NCBI GenBank assembly: GCA_947503765.1
Contig: CANNFA010000009.1
Span: 45,002-109,001, forward strand
Reading direction: 5' to 3'
Length of the DNA stretch: 64,000 bases
From: an uncultured Paracoccaceae bacterium
Lineage (GTDB): Bacteria > Pseudomonadota > Alphaproteobacteria > Rhodobacterales > Rhodobacteraceae
The notes beneath the pieces were generated by a model, which was given only the letters and a program-made list of their open reading frames with translations, did not search any database and had not been told where the DNA came from. The first letter of the stretch is position 1, and each line of letters begins with the position of its first letter. A program made the translations under genes and the position numbers. Positions 1-9,340 of the stretch are shown piece by piece.

Positions 1-134
1 ATGACCTTGGGGCTTTGGATTTCGGGATCAAACAGGATCGGTGCGCCGATCTGAAAGAACAGCAGGTTGCTGACGAGCGTCGCCAGTAGCAGGGCCACCA
101 GCCCGGCGATCGCAGCGCGTGTCAGTTTGAGCAT
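1..134 (-). CDS. Partial small membrane protein (N-terminus only)
   Basis: The start codon lies at 134 on the minus strand and the gene runs off the left edge, so only about 44 residues are visible. They begin MLKLTRAAIAGLVALLLATL, a basic N-terminus followed by one hydrophobic segment (about residues 6-30), which suggests a signal anchor or signal peptide. A strong Shine-Dalgarno (AAGGAG, 7 nt upstream) supports the start. The gene is divergent from ihfB across a 359-bp gap. I do not recognise the family. Confidence 0.6.
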   Translation of the reverse strand, partial: MLKLTRAAIAGLVALLLATLVSNLLFFQIGAPILFDPEIQSPKV

Positions 135-295
135 GGGCGGGCTCCTTCGCCGTTTCGGGTCGGGCTGCCGCGCCCGCATGGCGCGGACAGAGTCCGGCGC
201 GGAATGGCCGGAAATGCGCGGCGAACTACCAGAGCCGTTATGTCGGCGCAACTGCGGCGGTCCTTGCGAATCATGCACAGGGGCCGCTCAGGGAT

Positions 296-433
296 TTGAC
301 GGAAATCGGCCCGCCGCATAGTACAATTCCCGCAAAAGCCGCGGAACACCGCAGTTATCTCTGCGGCGGCGCGGGAATTTTCCCGAAATCCTAGCGGGTT
401 ATTGTTTTTCGGGCGGCAGTTTCGATCTATAGT
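296..433 (+). promoter_or_regulatory. Putative ihfB promoter region
   Basis: This is the only notable content of the 135-493 gap between two divergent genes. A sigma70-like TTGACG at 296-301 is followed 17 bp later by TAGTAC (319-324), with an alternative TACAAT at 322-327. A second -10-like TATAGT lies at 428-433. A perfect 14-bp dyad, CGGGAA-TT-TTCCCG, lies at 372-385 and could be a regulator site. No experiment or alignment backs these assignments. Confidence 0.35.
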
Positions 434-493
434 CCGCCCATGCATGAGCCGCGACAAAGCGGCCGTACACACATGTCCCAGGGGGAGCTGCCA

Positions 494-778
494 ATGATCC
501 GCTCGGAACTGATCCAGAAGATCGCCGATGAAAACCCGCACTTGTTCCAGAGGGATGTCGAGCGCATCGTGAACACCATCTTCGAGGAGATCATCGAGGC
601 GATGGCGCGGGGCGACCGGGTCGAACTGCGCGGATTCGGCGCCTTTTCGGTCAAGAAGAGAGATGCGAGAATCGGCCGCAACCCGCGCACCGGCGAATCC
701 GTCGAGGTCGAAGAGAAACACGTTCCCTTCTTCAAGACCGGCAAGCTGCTGCGCGACCGTCTGAACGGAAACGCCTGA
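494..778 (+). CDS. ihfB: Integration host factor subunit beta
   Basis: This is a 94-aa DNA-bending protein of the HU/IHF family that pairs with IhfA to bend DNA in replication, recombination and transcription. The N-terminus [17 protein letters not shown] and the beta-arm region [10 protein letters not shown] with the following [10 protein letters not shown] are characteristic, and the length equals the usual IhfB length. An upstream in-frame ATG at 440 exists, but the start at 494 is preferred because of a strong AGGGGGAG Shine-Dalgarno at 480-487 and the family length. lapA follows 7 bp downstream, probably in the same transcript. Confidence 0.96.
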   Translation: MIRSELIQKIADENPHLFQRDVERIVNTIFEEIIEAMARGDRVELRGFGAFSVKKRDARIGRNPRTGESVEVEEKHVPFFKTGKLLRDRLNGNA

Positions 779-785
779 GGCACCC

Positions 786-1166
786 ATGCGCTACATTCGA
801 TATGCGATCCTGGCCGTCATCGCGGTCTGCCTGATAACGCTCGCCCTGGCCAACCGCGAGCTCGTGACGCTGAACCTGCTGCCCGAACAGTTGAGCCTGA
901 TGCTGGGCTTCGACCGGTCGGTGACGCTGCCGCTGTTCGCTGTGATCCTCGGCGGCGTCGTGGTCGGGGTGCTGCTGGGCTTCGTCTGGGAATGGCTGCG
1001 CGAGCACAAGCACCGCGCCGAGGCCGCCCGCCAGCGCCGCGACAAGGAGCGGCTGGCGCGCGAGGTGAACAGGATCAAGACCGACCACCCGGCGGCCAAG
1101 GACGACGATGTGCTGGCACTGCTGGGCGATGATCGGCAGAAGGCCGGCTCGGCCCGCGGCGCGTGA
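786..1166 (+). CDS. lapA: LapA-domain (DUF1049) inner-membrane protein
   Basis: A 126-aa protein with two membrane segments (about residues 5-23 and 46-70) followed by a charged, probably coiled-coil cytoplasmic tail (about 75-105, rich in Glu, Arg and Lys). This is the layout of the LapA/YciS family, which in enterobacteria works with LapB in controlling lipopolysaccharide synthesis through FtsH and LpxC. Placement directly after ihfB is the usual order in this family. Its stop overlaps the GTG start of trpF by 4 bp (GTGA), implying translational coupling. A role in LPS control here is inferred from the family. Confidence 0.85.
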   Translation: MRYIRYAILAVIAVCLITLALANRELVTLNLLPEQLSLMLGFDRSVTLPLFAVILGGVVVGVLLGFVWEWLREHKHRAEAARQRRDKERLAREVNRIKTDHPAAKDDDVLALLGDDRQKAGSARGA

Positions 1167-1801
1167 CGGACATTCGCGTCAAGATTTGCGGGCTCAGCCA
1201 GGCCGCCGATATCGACGCCGCCGCCACGGCGGGGGCGAGCTATGCCGGCTTCGTGTTCTTCCCGCGCTCGCCCCGGCATGTCGGTATCGACCGCGCCGCG
1301 GACCTGGCCGCGCGGGTTCCGGCGGGGCTGTGCAAGGTGGCGCTGACCGTGAATGCGGACAACGCGGCGCTGGACGAGATCACGGCGCGGGTGCCGCTGG
1401 ACATGTTGCAGTTGCACGGCAGCGAAAGCCCGGCGCGCGTGGCCGAGGTTCGGGCGCGCTATGGCTTGCCGGTGATGAAGGCGGTCGGCGTCGCCAGCGC
1501 GGACGACCTGCCGGCGCTGGCCGAATATGGCCGTGTGGCCGACCAGGTGCTGGTCGATGCCAAGCCCGTGCCGGGCGCGGCGCTGCCCGGCGGCAACGGG
1601 GTGGCCTTCGACTGGCGGTTGATCGCCGGGCGGCGCTGGCCGGTGCCGTGGATGCTGGCCGGCGGGCTGACACCGGGCAACGTGGCCGAGGCGGTGCGCC
1701 TGACCGGCGCGCGGCAGGTCGACGTGTCGTCGGGCGTGGAAAGCGCGCCGGGGGTCAAGGATGCGGCGCTGATCCGCGCCTTCGTGCGGGCCTTGGCATA
1801 G
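1163..1801 (+). CDS. trpF: Phosphoribosylanthranilate isomerase
   Basis: A 212-aa TIM-barrel enzyme of tryptophan synthesis that converts N-(5-phosphoribosyl)anthranilate to CdRP by an Amadori rearrangement. The catalytic Cys is in VKICGL near residue 8. Other family landmarks are the phosphate-binding [10 protein letters not shown] segment and VDVSSGVE near the C-terminus. The GTG start overlaps the lapA stop. trpB and trpA are not in this window. A family A repeat follows the stop codon. Confidence 0.96.
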   Translation: MTDIRVKICGLSQAADIDAAATAGASYAGFVFFPRSPRHVGIDRAADLAARVPAGLCKVALTVNADNAALDEITARVPLDMLQLHGSESPARVAEVRARYGLPVMKAVGVASADDLPALAEYGRVADQVLVDAKPVPGAALPGGNGVAFDWRLIAGRRWPVPWMLAGGLTPGNVAEAVRLTGARQVDVSSGVESAPGVKDAALIRAFVRALA

Positions 1802-1806
1802 GGTTT

Positions 1807-1883
1807 CGGATCGCCCTTGGCGATCCGATCCGTGCGAGGGGCGTTGCCCCTCGCGCTCCCCAAGGTATTTTAGGCAAGATGAG
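1807..1883 (+). repeat. Family A dispersed repeat, copy 1
   Basis: Two consecutive perfect hairpins, CGGATCGCC/GGCGATCCG (1807-1827) and GCGAGGGGC/GCCCCTCGC (1834-1854), are followed by a conserved tail reading CCCCAAGGTATTT then GGCAAGATGAG. It fills the convergent gap between trpF and the leftward permease gene. Five further copies lie at 7535, 36887, 42202, 48389 and 52017. It may end transcription, although no U-tract follows. Confidence 0.8.
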
Positions 1884-1909
1884 GATGGGGCTGCGAGGTT
1901 TTGGCGCCG

Positions 1910-2848
1910 TCACTTCACCGCGCCGGCGGCCATGCCCTTGATGATGAAGCGTTCCAGGAAGATGCCGATGATGACCAGCGGCAGGATCGCGGCGGTGGAG
2001 AGCGCCGCCATCGCCCACCAGTTGATGCCCTGGCTGCCGGTCTGCGAGGCGACCATGACCGGCAGAGTCTTGGCGTCGGTCGAGGTGAGCAGCGAGGCGA
2101 AGAAATATTCGTTCCAGGTCAGCACCAGCGACAGGATGAAGGCCGCGACCATGCCGGGCAGGGCGATCGGCAGCACGATGGTCACGAAGGCGCCCCAGAT
2201 CGAAAGCCCGTCGACCAGCGCGGCCTCTTCGAGTTCGACTGGGATCGACTGGAACTGGTCGCGCATGATCCAGATGACGATGGGCAGCACCGTCAGCGTG
2301 TAGAGCAGGATCAGCCCGATCCGCGTGTCCAGGAGGTCGAGCTGCTTGTAGAGCACGAGGAAGGGCAGGGCGAGCACCACCGGCGGCAGGATCAGCTGCG
2401 ACAGGAAGAAGAACGAGATGTCCGGGTTGCGCATGAAGCCGAACCGGTAGCGGAACCGCGACAGCCCGTAGGCCGACATCGAGCCGAGCAGCACCGCCAG
2501 CGCCGAGGCCGACAGCGCCACGATGGCGGAGTTCATGAACCGCTTGAGAAACTCGTCGCGGACCGTGGATTCCTGGCCCAGCAGGCGCGGCGAGAGGCCG
2601 ATGCTTTCGAAGCCTTTCCATTTCGGCTGAAAGTCGACGAACGGGATCAGGTTGCCCTGCATCACGTCGGGGGCCATCTTGAAGCTGGTGGTGAAGGTCC
2701 AGTAGATCGGGAACAGGCACACGATGGTCCAGAACACCAGGATCCCGTAGATCGCGGTGCGGCCGGCGACCCATTTCACACGGCCGGCACGGTCGTGGTC
2801 GCTGTCATGGAAGATCTGCGTTGCGGGGGCGGTGTCGGTATCGGCCAT
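1910..2848 (-). CDS. Carbohydrate ABC transporter permease (MalG type)
   Basis: A 312-aa inner-membrane permease of the MalG/UgpE family with about six membrane helices after a ~30-residue cytoplasmic N-terminus. The EAA loop that docks onto the ATPase is visible (EEAALVDGLSIWGAF, then LP about 12 residues on, roughly residues 205-232). It follows the MalF-type permease with a 1-bp gap, so the two form the usual heterodimeric channel. The likely partners are the binding protein at 4047-5729 and the divergent ATPase at 5970-7046. The substrate cannot be read from the sequence, but the neighbouring mutarotase points to a sugar. Confidence 0.93.
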   Translation of the reverse strand: MADTDTAPATQIFHDSDHDRAGRVKWVAGRTAIYGILVFWTIVCLFPIYWTFTTSFKMAPDVMQGNLIPFVDFQPKWKGFESIGLSPRLLGQESTVRDEFLKRFMNSAIVALSASALAVLLGSMSAYGLSRFRYRFGFMRNPDISFFFLSQLILPPVVLALPFLVLYKQLDLLDTRIGLILLYTLTVLPIVIWIMRDQFQSIPVELEEAALVDGLSIWGAFVTIVLPIALPGMVAAFILSLVLTWNEYFFASLLTSTDAKTLPVMVASQTGSQGINWWAMAALSTAAILPLVIIGIFLERFIIKGMAAGAVK

Positions 2849-2849
2849 G

Positions 2850-3956
2850 TCAGTACCTCGGGTTCATCCAGCGGTCGACCAGCTTCATGAACAGGGTGAT
2901 CGCCAGCACGATCAGCACCAGGTAGACGATGGCCAGAAGGGTTCCGTATCCCACGTTCGAGCGGTCGCGATATTCGCGGTAGATGAAGCTGGTGACGCTG
3001 TCGGTCGCGCCGCCGGGCCCGCCCGAGGTCACGGTGATGATGATGTCCGCGAGTTTCAGCTTGAAGATGATGCGGATCAGGATCGCGGTGATCGACACCG
3101 GCAGCATCAGCGGGAACGTCACCTGCCAGAAGCCGAACCAGCCCGACGCGCCGTCGACGCGCGCCGCTTCCTGCACCTCGCGCGGGATCGCCTGAAGCCC
3201 TGCCAGCAGCATGATCATCATGAACGGGATGAAGGTCCAGGCGTCCATGATCATGATCATCGCGCGGGCGATTTCCGGCTCTGAAAAGAAGGCGGGGCGG
3301 TCCCAGCCGAGGGTGCGGGCCAGCCGCGCGATCGGGCCGAAGCGCCCTTCGAGCATCGACTTGCCGATCATCCAGGACACCGCCACCGGCGACAGCATCA
3401 GCGGCAGAAGGAACGCCACGCGGAAGAACTTGCGCGCCCGGATTTCCGAGGCGAGGATCAGCGCGAGGCCGAAGGCCACGGCGTATTCCACCAGGATCGC
3501 GGCGGTGTAATAGACCATGTTCTTCAGCGAATTCCAGTAGAACGGGTCGTTCCACATCTGCACCACGTTGTCGAAACCGTTGAACTTGCGCCCGTCGATG
3601 GAGGCGAGGTTCCAGTCGGAAAACGCGATGGACAGGGCGAAGATCAGCGGGAACACCACGACGAAGATCACGAACAGCGCGGCGGGCAGCACGAACAGCG
3701 TGCGTTTGCCGCGCTCGCCGTACAGCACCACCTGCGCCACGTTCAGGCATACGGCCCAGAACAGCGCGGCATAGAGCGTCGGGCGCCAGCTGGCAAAATC
3801 GATGGGCAGCGTGCCGGCCTGCGCCAGCCATTGCACCGCGAACATCGCCACGAGCAGCCCGAAGGAGCCCCAGATCAGCAGCTTTCCCAGCGCGCGGCGC
3901 CGGTCGCTGATTTCATCGGCGGTCACGACATATAGGCGGTCGCCTTCTTCGGCCAC
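2850..3956 (-). CDS. Carbohydrate ABC transporter permease (MalF/UgpA type), long form
   Basis: A 368-aa inner-membrane permease. The core has the binding-protein-dependent transport layout and an EAA loop (VQEAARVDGASGWFGFW then PLMLP). It is longer than the common ~300-aa members because of an N-terminal extension with two or three extra hydrophobic segments (about residues 25-80) before the standard first helix, reminiscent of MalF. The start is GTG at 3956 with AGGGGA upstream. The gene lies 90 bp downstream of the binding-protein gene, separated by a strong hairpin. Confidence 0.92.
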   Translation of the reverse strand: MAEEGDRLYVVTADEISDRRRALGKLLIWGSFGLLVAMFAVQWLAQAGTLPIDFASWRPTLYAALFWAVCLNVAQVVLYGERGKRTLFVLPAALFVIFVVVFPLIFALSIAFSDWNLASIDGRKFNGFDNVVQMWNDPFYWNSLKNMVYYTAAILVEYAVAFGLALILASEIRARKFFRVAFLLPLMLSPVAVSWMIGKSMLEGRFGPIARLARTLGWDRPAFFSEPEIARAMIMIMDAWTFIPFMMIMLLAGLQAIPREVQEAARVDGASGWFGFWQVTFPLMLPVSITAILIRIIFKLKLADIIITVTSGGPGGATDSVTSFIYREYRDRSNVGYGTLLAIVYLVLIVLAITLFMKLVDRWMNPRY

Positions 3957-3998
3957 GCGGGATCCCCTGTATTATGGTGTCGGAAAAGCGGCTTGTGC

Positions 3999-4027
3999 GG
4001 CCGCCGGCGATCAGCCCGCCGGCGGCC
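3999..4027 (-). terminator. Intra-operon hairpin between binding-protein and permease genes
   Basis: Perfect 10-bp stem GGCCGCCGGC/GCCGGCGGCC with a 9-nt loop and no U-tract. A stable hairpin just after a binding-protein gene commonly protects the upstream mRNA or attenuates transcription, so that binding protein is made in excess over the membrane components. That role is an inference here. Confidence 0.5.
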
Positions 4028-4046
4028 ATCGTGTCAGGGGCGCGCG

Positions 4047-5729
4047 TTACAGGCCCAGAGAGCCCTTGTAGAGCGCGATCTGCTGTTCGCGGCCGATCTG
4101 GTCGGTGATCCCCTCCCAGGCTTCGGCGATGGCATCGGCCACCTCCTGCGCACTGCCGTACTGGCCGGCGAACGCCTTGGCCAGTTCGTCCTCGGCGATG
4201 GAATAGTACTGGAAGATGCCGGGGATGCGCGGCTCCACCGCGGCGTTCGGGTGGTTGTAGCTGTCGAGGTTGGAGCCAAGGTAATCCTCGATATAGGCGC
4301 GGTCATAGCCGGCCGCTTCCCACTCGTCATACTGGAAGTGCGAGTTGCGGTAGGGCTGGAAGCCGGACGGATAGGCGACCATCCACAGCGACAGATCCTT
4401 GCCGCCCAGATGCGCCGCCGCCGACCAGGCGGCCTTGCGCTTCTTCTCGTCGCCCGACACGTTCTTGGTGACGTAGATGCCCCAGCCGATAAAGGCGTTG
4501 TTGGGCGATTCGTTGCGCGTGTCCTCCCACTCGCCGGTCTTGGAATTGTAGACGCGGTCCGAGGCCGGGTTGATGTCGAAGCCCACGACATCGCCGACCA
4601 CCGAGGTGTCCGAGGTGCGCGCGTTGGACCCAACATCGCCCCACCAGTTCAGCATCCCGCCGGTCCCGGCGAGGAATTCCTGGAACGCGGTGGTGTTCGG
4701 GTCGGCGTTCAGCTGGTCGGGCGGATAGGCATCGGCCGCCACCAGGTCCATCACGTCCTGGATCGCCTGGACGAAGGCGGGGTTGTTGATCCGCGGCTTC
4801 ATCGTGTCGGGGTCGAACAGCCAGGCCGGATCGTCCGGATGCTTCGCAAGCGGCGAGGCACGATTTCCCAGGAAGTAGAAGCCGAAGCCGCCCCAGGTGA
4901 TCTTGAGCGGATCGAGATAGCCATAGGCGCCAAGCCCGGTCAGCGGATCGGTCTTGCCGGCCAGGAACTTCGTCTGCGCGTTGACCTGCTCCCAGGTTTT
5001 CGGCGGCTCCCAGGGCGAGCCGTCGCCCTCTTTGGCCCAGGCGGCCGCGAAGTCCTCGCTTTCGTAGTAATCCTTGCGGTAGGCGAAGGTGTGGGTGTCG
5101 CCGTCGATCGACACGCGGTAGGTCTTGCCGTCCCAGGTGCCGACCGGTGCCTTCAGGTAATCGACGTAATCGTCCATGTCGATCAGGTCTTTCACCCAGT
5201 CGGGCATCTCGTCGAGCAGGCCGCGCCCGGCCGTGTCGCCCTCGAACGGGGCGCCCATTTCGAGAATGTCGAAATCGACCGTGCCGGTGGCGATGGATTG
5301 CTGCAGGCGCGGGTTGTAATCGGCCTGCGCGAGATCGACCCAGTTGATCTTGGCGCCGGTATATTCCTCCCAGGGCTTCAGGAAGCCGCGGAACAGGAAG
5401 TTGTGGAGGTTCTGGTTGTTGAGGCCCATGAAGGTCAGCTCGACCCCCTCGAACTCGCCGGGCTGGACCACTTCCCTGGTCGGCCCGAGGCACATCTCGC
5501 CGACCTTCTGCCAGTCGGCATCGGTGGGGCTGCCCATGCCGACGCCGGGCACCTTGAGGATCTCGGCCCGCAGGTTCGCGCTGTCCTGCGCCCAGGCGGG
5601 GCGCACCGAGGTGCCGGTGGCAGCGCCCGACACCGCGGCCATCGCGCCGACACCGGCCATGCCCTTGAGCATGTTGCGTCGGCTGAGCTTTCCCGTCCTC
5701 TGCAGATGGTTGTATATTTCGACTTTCAC
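4047..5729 (-). CDS. Tat-exported extracellular solute-binding protein (family 1)
   Basis: A 560-aa periplasmic ligand-binding protein for the adjacent ABC transporter. The N-terminus carries a twin-arginine signal (SRRNMLKG, Arg17-Arg18), a hydrophobic stretch, and a likely cleavage after AWA (about residue 47), so it is exported folded. The GTG start at 5729 is chosen for its GGGAGGAG Shine-Dalgarno and because it places the RR motif correctly; the open frame continues upstream but has no such support. The mature part is rich in aromatic residues and is longer than typical (~400 aa) sugar-binding proteins, as in some alpha-glucoside or glycerol-type systems. The exact ligand is unknown. Confidence 0.9.
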   Translation of the reverse strand: MKVEIYNHLQRTGKLSRRNMLKGMAGVGAMAAVSGAATGTSVRPAWAQDSANLRAEILKVPGVGMGSPTDADWQKVGEMCLGPTREVVQPGEFEGVELTFMGLNNQNLHNFLFRGFLKPWEEYTGAKINWVDLAQADYNPRLQQSIATGTVDFDILEMGAPFEGDTAGRGLLDEMPDWVKDLIDMDDYVDYLKAPVGTWDGKTYRVSIDGDTHTFAYRKDYYESEDFAAAWAKEGDGSPWEPPKTWEQVNAQTKFLAGKTDPLTGLGAYGYLDPLKITWGGFGFYFLGNRASPLAKHPDDPAWLFDPDTMKPRINNPAFVQAIQDVMDLVAADAYPPDQLNADPNTTAFQEFLAGTGGMLNWWGDVGSNARTSDTSVVGDVVGFDINPASDRVYNSKTGEWEDTRNESPNNAFIGWGIYVTKNVSGDEKKRKAAWSAAAHLGGKDLSLWMVAYPSGFQPYRNSHFQYDEWEAAGYDRAYIEDYLGSNLDSYNHPNAAVEPRIPGIFQYYSIAEDELAKAFAGQYGSAQEVADAIAEAWEGITDQIGREQQIALYKGSLGL

Positions 5730-5877
5730 GTCGGTCTCCTCCCTGACTGTGTCCCGCCCCGCGCCGCGGCTCTCGCCGCCGCACCGGGCCGGCCGCGCCG
5801 ATGGCGCCGCACCGGAGGGAGTTTCACCGCGCCCAAGGGGGCTGTCAAGTTGTCGATGGGGCACGATACGCGCGGCG

Positions 5878-5907
5878 TTAGCGATAACCTTTTGCGCTAA
5901 CCTTTTG
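5878..5907. promoter_or_regulatory. Candidate regulator site between divergent sugar-transport operons
   Basis: The 240-bp gap between the binding-protein and ATPase genes contains TTAGCG-N11-CGCTAA (5878-5900) and two direct copies of TAACCTTTTG (5885-5894 and 5898-5907) spaced 13 bp apart. LacI-family operators in alphaproteobacteria often have such TTAGCG-like half sites. No lacI-type gene lies in this window, so the regulator would be encoded elsewhere. Confidence 0.4.
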
Positions 5908-5969
5908 GCAATGGACAGGCCCCGCCCGCTCTGCATATCTTGGCCCGACCAGAGGAGGACCGGCGGCGC

Positions 5970-7046
5970 ATGGCAGAAGTGAAGATCCGCGATCTGCGAA
6001 AAAACTACGGCCAGGTGGAGGTGATCCACGGCGTGGAATTCGACATAGCGGACGGTGAATTCGTGGTCCTGGTCGGCCCGTCGGGCTGCGGCAAGTCCAC
6101 GCTTCTGCGGATGATCGCGGGGCTGGAGGCGATCTCGGGCGGCACGATTTCCATCGGCGACCGGGTGGTGAACAACCTGCCGCCATCCAGGCGCGACATC
6201 GCCATGGTGTTCCAGAACTACGCGCTCTACCCGCACAAGACGGTCGCGGCGAATATGGGCTTTTCGCTGCGCACGCGAAAGATGCCGCGGGCCGAGATCG
6301 ACGAACGGGTGAAACGCGCCGCCGAGATCCTGGGCCTGACCCCCTATCTGGGGCGCTATCCGCGCGCCCTGTCCGGCGGGCAGCGCCAGCGCGTGGCGAT
6401 GGGCCGGGCGATCGTGCGCGACCCGCAGGTCTTCCTGTTCGACGAGCCGCTGTCGAACCTCGACGCCAAGCTGCGCGTTCAGATGCGCACCGAGATCCGC
6501 GAGCTTCACCAGCGGCTGGGCACCACGACCGTCTACGTCACCCACGACCAGATCGAGGCGATGACGATGGCCGACAAGATCGTGGTGCTGCAGGGCGGCC
6601 ATATCGAGCAGATCGGCGCGCCGCTGGATCTGTATGACACGCCGGCCAACACCTTCGTCGCGGAATTCATCGGCTCGCCCTCGATGAACCTGCTGGACGC
6701 GGTGCTGCACCGGGACGGCGCGGCCCTGGTGGCCGATCTGGGCCCGGATCATGGCCGGACACGGCTGGCGCTGGCCGAGGGGCCGGGCCGCGAGGACGGG
6801 CGCGAGGTGGTGCTGGGGATCCGGCCGGAACACCTGCTGCCGGGCGATGCCGGGCTGCCCGCAAAGGTGACGGTGGTCGAGCCGACCGGGGCGGAAAGCC
6901 ATGTCGTGATGCAGGCGGGCGGGCAGGACGTGACCTCCGTGCTGAAGGAACGGGTCGCGCTGCGGCCCGGCGACGCGGTGCACATGACCGCCGATCCCGG
7001 CGCGATCCACGTCTTCGACCGGCAGAGCCGCGTGCGGCTGGCCTGA
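5970..7046 (+). CDS. Sugar ABC transporter ATP-binding protein (MalK/UgpC type)
   Basis: A 358-aa cytoplasmic ATPase that powers the divergent permease pair. The Walker A motif GPSGCGKST is at residues 36-44, the ABC signature LSGGQ at 134-138, the Walker B FLFDEP at 155-160, and the switch His is in YVTHDQ. The ~120-residue C-terminal part is the TOBE/regulatory domain of CUT1 transporters (for example GIRPEHL). The start at 5970 follows AGAGGAGG; an ATG ten codons upstream is less likely. fucU follows after 32 bp. Confidence 0.95.
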   Translation: MAEVKIRDLRKNYGQVEVIHGVEFDIADGEFVVLVGPSGCGKSTLLRMIAGLEAISGGTISIGDRVVNNLPPSRRDIAMVFQNYALYPHKTVAANMGFSLRTRKMPRAEIDERVKRAAEILGLTPYLGRYPRALSGGQRQRVAMGRAIVRDPQVFLFDEPLSNLDAKLRVQMRTEIRELHQRLGTTTVYVTHDQIEAMTMADKIVVLQGGHIEQIGAPLDLYDTPANTFVAEFIGSPSMNLLDAVLHRDGAALVADLGPDHGRTRLALAEGPGREDGREVVLGIRPEHLLPGDAGLPAKVTVVEPTGAESHVVMQAGGQDVTSVLKERVALRPGDAVHMTADPGAIHVFDRQSRVRLA

Positions 7047-7078
7047 GACCCGGCGGAACACACATAACGGAGGAAGAC

Positions 7079-7531
7079 ATGCTGAAGGGGATCGACCCGC
7101 GACTGAACGCCGAGGTGCTGCATTGTTTGCGCGCGATGGGCCATGGCGATGTGCTGATCCTGGCGGACACCAACTTTCCGTCCGATTCCATCGCCCGCCA
7201 CACGGTCTATGGCGAATTGTTGCGGATGGACAACCTGAGCGTTTCGGAGGCGGCGGAAGCGGTTCTGTCGGTACTGCCGCTCGACACGTTCGTGGACGAT
7301 TTCGCCGGCCGGATGGAGGTGGTGGACGCGCCCGGCGACGTGCCGCCCGTGCAGGCCGAGGTGCAGGCCGCGATCGACGCGGCGGAGGGCACGCCGCGCC
7401 CCATGGTCGGGATCGAGCGCTTTGCCTTCTACGACATGGCGCGCGCCGCCTATGCGGTGATCCAGACCGGCGAGCGGCGGTTCTACGGCTGCATCATGTT
7501 CCGCAAGGGGGTGATCCCGCCGGAGACGTGA
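7079..7531 (+). CDS. fucU: RbsD/FucU family sugar mutarotase
   Basis: A 150-aa protein matching FucU, which speeds interconversion of the alpha and beta anomers of L-fucose; RbsD relatives act on ribose. The N-terminus MLKGIDPRLN, the His-containing MGHGDVLILAD, and the C-terminal FYGCIMFRKGV pattern are typical. A good Shine-Dalgarno (CGGAGGA) precedes it. Being in one operon with the transporter ATPase, it probably processes the imported sugar, which makes a 6-deoxyhexose or related aldose a reasonable substrate guess. No fucose catabolic enzymes are visible here. Confidence 0.85.
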   Translation: MLKGIDPRLNAEVLHCLRAMGHGDVLILADTNFPSDSIARHTVYGELLRMDNLSVSEAAEAVLSVLPLDTFVDDFAGRMEVVDAPGDVPPVQAEVQAAIDAAEGTPRPMVGIERFAFYDMARAAYAVIQTGERRFYGCIMFRKGVIPPET

Positions 7532-7534
7532 TGT

Positions 7535-7613
7535 CGGATCGCCTGCGGCGATTAGGCCCGCCGGAGGGGCGCTGCCCCTCCGGACCTCCCCGAGGTATTT
7601 GGGGCAAGATGAG
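7535..7613 (+). repeat. Family A dispersed repeat, copy 2
   Basis: Same architecture as copy 1: a degraded first hairpin (CGGATCGCCTGCGGCGATTA), a second hairpin CCGGAGGGGC/GCCCCTCCGG, then CCCCGAGGTATTT and GGCAAGATGAG. It sits directly after fucU in the convergent gap before the DUF2842 gene. Confidence 0.8.
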
Positions 7614-7640
7614 GAACAGACGAGGCTTTTCGGGCCTGGA

Positions 7641-7859
7641 TCAGTCGTCCTGCGAGGGGGCTTTGCCGATGCCGCGGAACACGGCGCGAAAGGGCAGTGC
7701 CCAGGCCACGCCGAGCCCGGCATAGATCGCCAGTTCCAGCCAGAAGGGCGGCCGGTCCAGCAGGCCGACCAGGGTGATCGCCACCACCACGTAGGCGGGC
7801 AGCCAGACCAGCAGCAGCAGCAGCGACAGCCGGCGGCGGGCCTTGTGCGACAGCGCCAT
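7641..7859 (-). CDS. DUF2842 family small membrane protein
   Basis: A 72-aa protein with two membrane helices (about residues 10-32 and 38-60) and the family pattern MALSHKARRR at the start and LPFRAVFRGIG near the end. It lies 13 bp downstream of purA on the same strand and is probably co-transcribed with it. Its function is unknown. The longer open frame reading back into purA has no support. Confidence 0.8.
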   Translation of the reverse strand: MALSHKARRRLSLLLLLVWLPAYVVVAITLVGLLDRPPFWLELAIYAGLGVAWALPFRAVFRGIGKAPSQDD

Positions 7860-7872
7860 CAATCCGCGCCCA

Positions 7873-9165
7873 TCAATCGGCAAACGGGTCTGTGACGAGG
7901 ATCGTGTCGTCGCGTTCCGGGCTGGTGGACAGCAGCGCCACCGGGCATTGCACCAGCTCCTCGATCCGGCGGACATACTTCACCGCCTCGCCGGGCAGAT
8001 CGGCCCAGCTGCGCGCGCCGGCGGTGCTGCCCGTCCAGCCGGGGAGCGATTCGTAGATCGGGCGCACGCGGGCCTGCTCTTCGGCGGCGGTGGGCAGGTA
8101 GTCGAGCGTCCGGCCGTCGAGTTCGTAGCCGGTGCAGATCTTCAGCGTCTCGAACCCGTCGAGCACGTCGAGCTTGGTCAGCGCGATGCCGTTCACCCCC
8201 GAGGTCGCGCAGGTCTGCCGCACCAGCACCGCGTCGAACCAGCCGCAGCGGCGCTTGCGCCCGGTGGTGGTGCCGAATTCGTGGCCGCGCGTGCCCAGCC
8301 GTTCGCCGTCGGCGTCGTCCAGCTCGGTGGGAAAGGGCCCTTCGCCGACGCGGGTGGTGTAGGCCTTGACGATGCCGAGCACGAAACCGATCGCGCCGGG
8401 GCCCATGCCGGTGCCGGTGGCGGCCTGTCCGGCGATCACGTTCGAGGAGGTCACGAACGGGTAGGTGCCGAAGTCGATGTCCAGAAGTGCGCCCTGCGCG
8501 CCCTCGAACAGGATGCGGCGTCCGGCGCGGGCGCGCTCGTGCAGCACTTTCCAGGCGGGGGCGGCGTATTTCAGAATCTCGGGCGCGACGGCGCGCAGGT
8601 CGCGCAGCAGGCGGGCGCGGTCCACAGGCTCGAGCCCCAGGCCGCGGCGCAGCGCGTCGTGATGCACCAGCGCCCGGTCGACCCGGTGTTCCAGCGTGGT
8701 GTCGTCGGCAAGGTCGGCGACGCGGATCGAGCGGCGGCCGACCTTGTCCTCGTAGGCCGGCCCGATGCCGCGCCCGGTCGTGCCGATCCGCGCCACGGTG
8801 GTCTGCGCCTCGCGGGCGCGGTCCAGCTCGCCGTGGATCGGCAGGATCAGCGGCGTGTTCTCGGCGATCATCAGGGTTTCGGGCGTGATGCTGACACCCT
8901 GGGCGCGGATCGTCTCGATCTCCTCGAGCAGGTGCCACGGGTCGAGCACGACGCCGTTGCCGATCACGCTGAGCTTGCCGCCGCGCACCACGCCCGAGGG
9001 CAACGCGTGCAGCTTGTAGACGGTGCCGTCGATCACCAGGGTGTGGCCGGCATTGTGGCCGCCCTGGAACCGGCAGATCACGTCGGCGCGCTCCGACAGC
9101 CAGTCGACGATCTTGCCCTTACCCTCGTCGCCCCACTGGGCGCCGACAACGACGACATTGGCCAT
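7873..9165 (-). CDS. purA: Adenylosuccinate synthetase
   Basis: A 430-aa cytoplasmic enzyme that joins IMP and aspartate using GTP to form adenylosuccinate, the first committed step to AMP. The GDEGKGK P-loop is near residues 12-18, followed by [20 protein letters not shown] and the C-terminal base-recognition region (TKLDVLDG) are present. Length and start ([17 protein letters not shown]) fit the family; an upstream extension of the frame is not supported. Confidence 0.97.
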   Translation of the reverse strand: MANVVVVGAQWGDEGKGKIVDWLSERADVICRFQGGHNAGHTLVIDGTVYKLHALPSGVVRGGKLSVIGNGVVLDPWHLLEEIETIRAQGVSITPETLMIAENTPLILPIHGELDRAREAQTTVARIGTTGRGIGPAYEDKVGRRSIRVADLADDTTLEHRVDRALVHHDALRRGLGLEPVDRARLLRDLRAVAPEILKYAAPAWKVLHERARAGRRILFEGAQGALLDIDFGTYPFVTSSNVIAGQAATGTGMGPGAIGFVLGIVKAYTTRVGEGPFPTELDDADGERLGTRGHEFGTTTGRKRRCGWFDAVLVRQTCATSGVNGIALTKLDVLDGFETLKICTGYELDGRTLDYLPTAAEEQARVRPIYESLPGWTGSTAGARSWADLPGEAVKYVRRIEELVQCPVALLSTSPERDDTILVTDPFAD

Positions 9166-9340
9166 GGCGCATTCCCTGCATAGCTGAAAACCCGCGCCGG
9201 TATAGCCGAGGCGGCAGGGCCGCGAAACCGCTATTTCACCCTGATCACGCCTGCCAGGTGCGGGCACATGCCATTGCGGGCTGGACAGGCGGTGCCCGGC
9301 GCGGCACATCATTGGCAATGTTCGACAAGGGATTTTCCGC

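Noticed and set aside
5730..7061. N-terminal extension of the sugar-binding protein frame opposite the ATPase gene
   Set aside because: The extension is antisense to the ABC ATPase. The Tat signal and Shine-Dalgarno fix the start at 5729.
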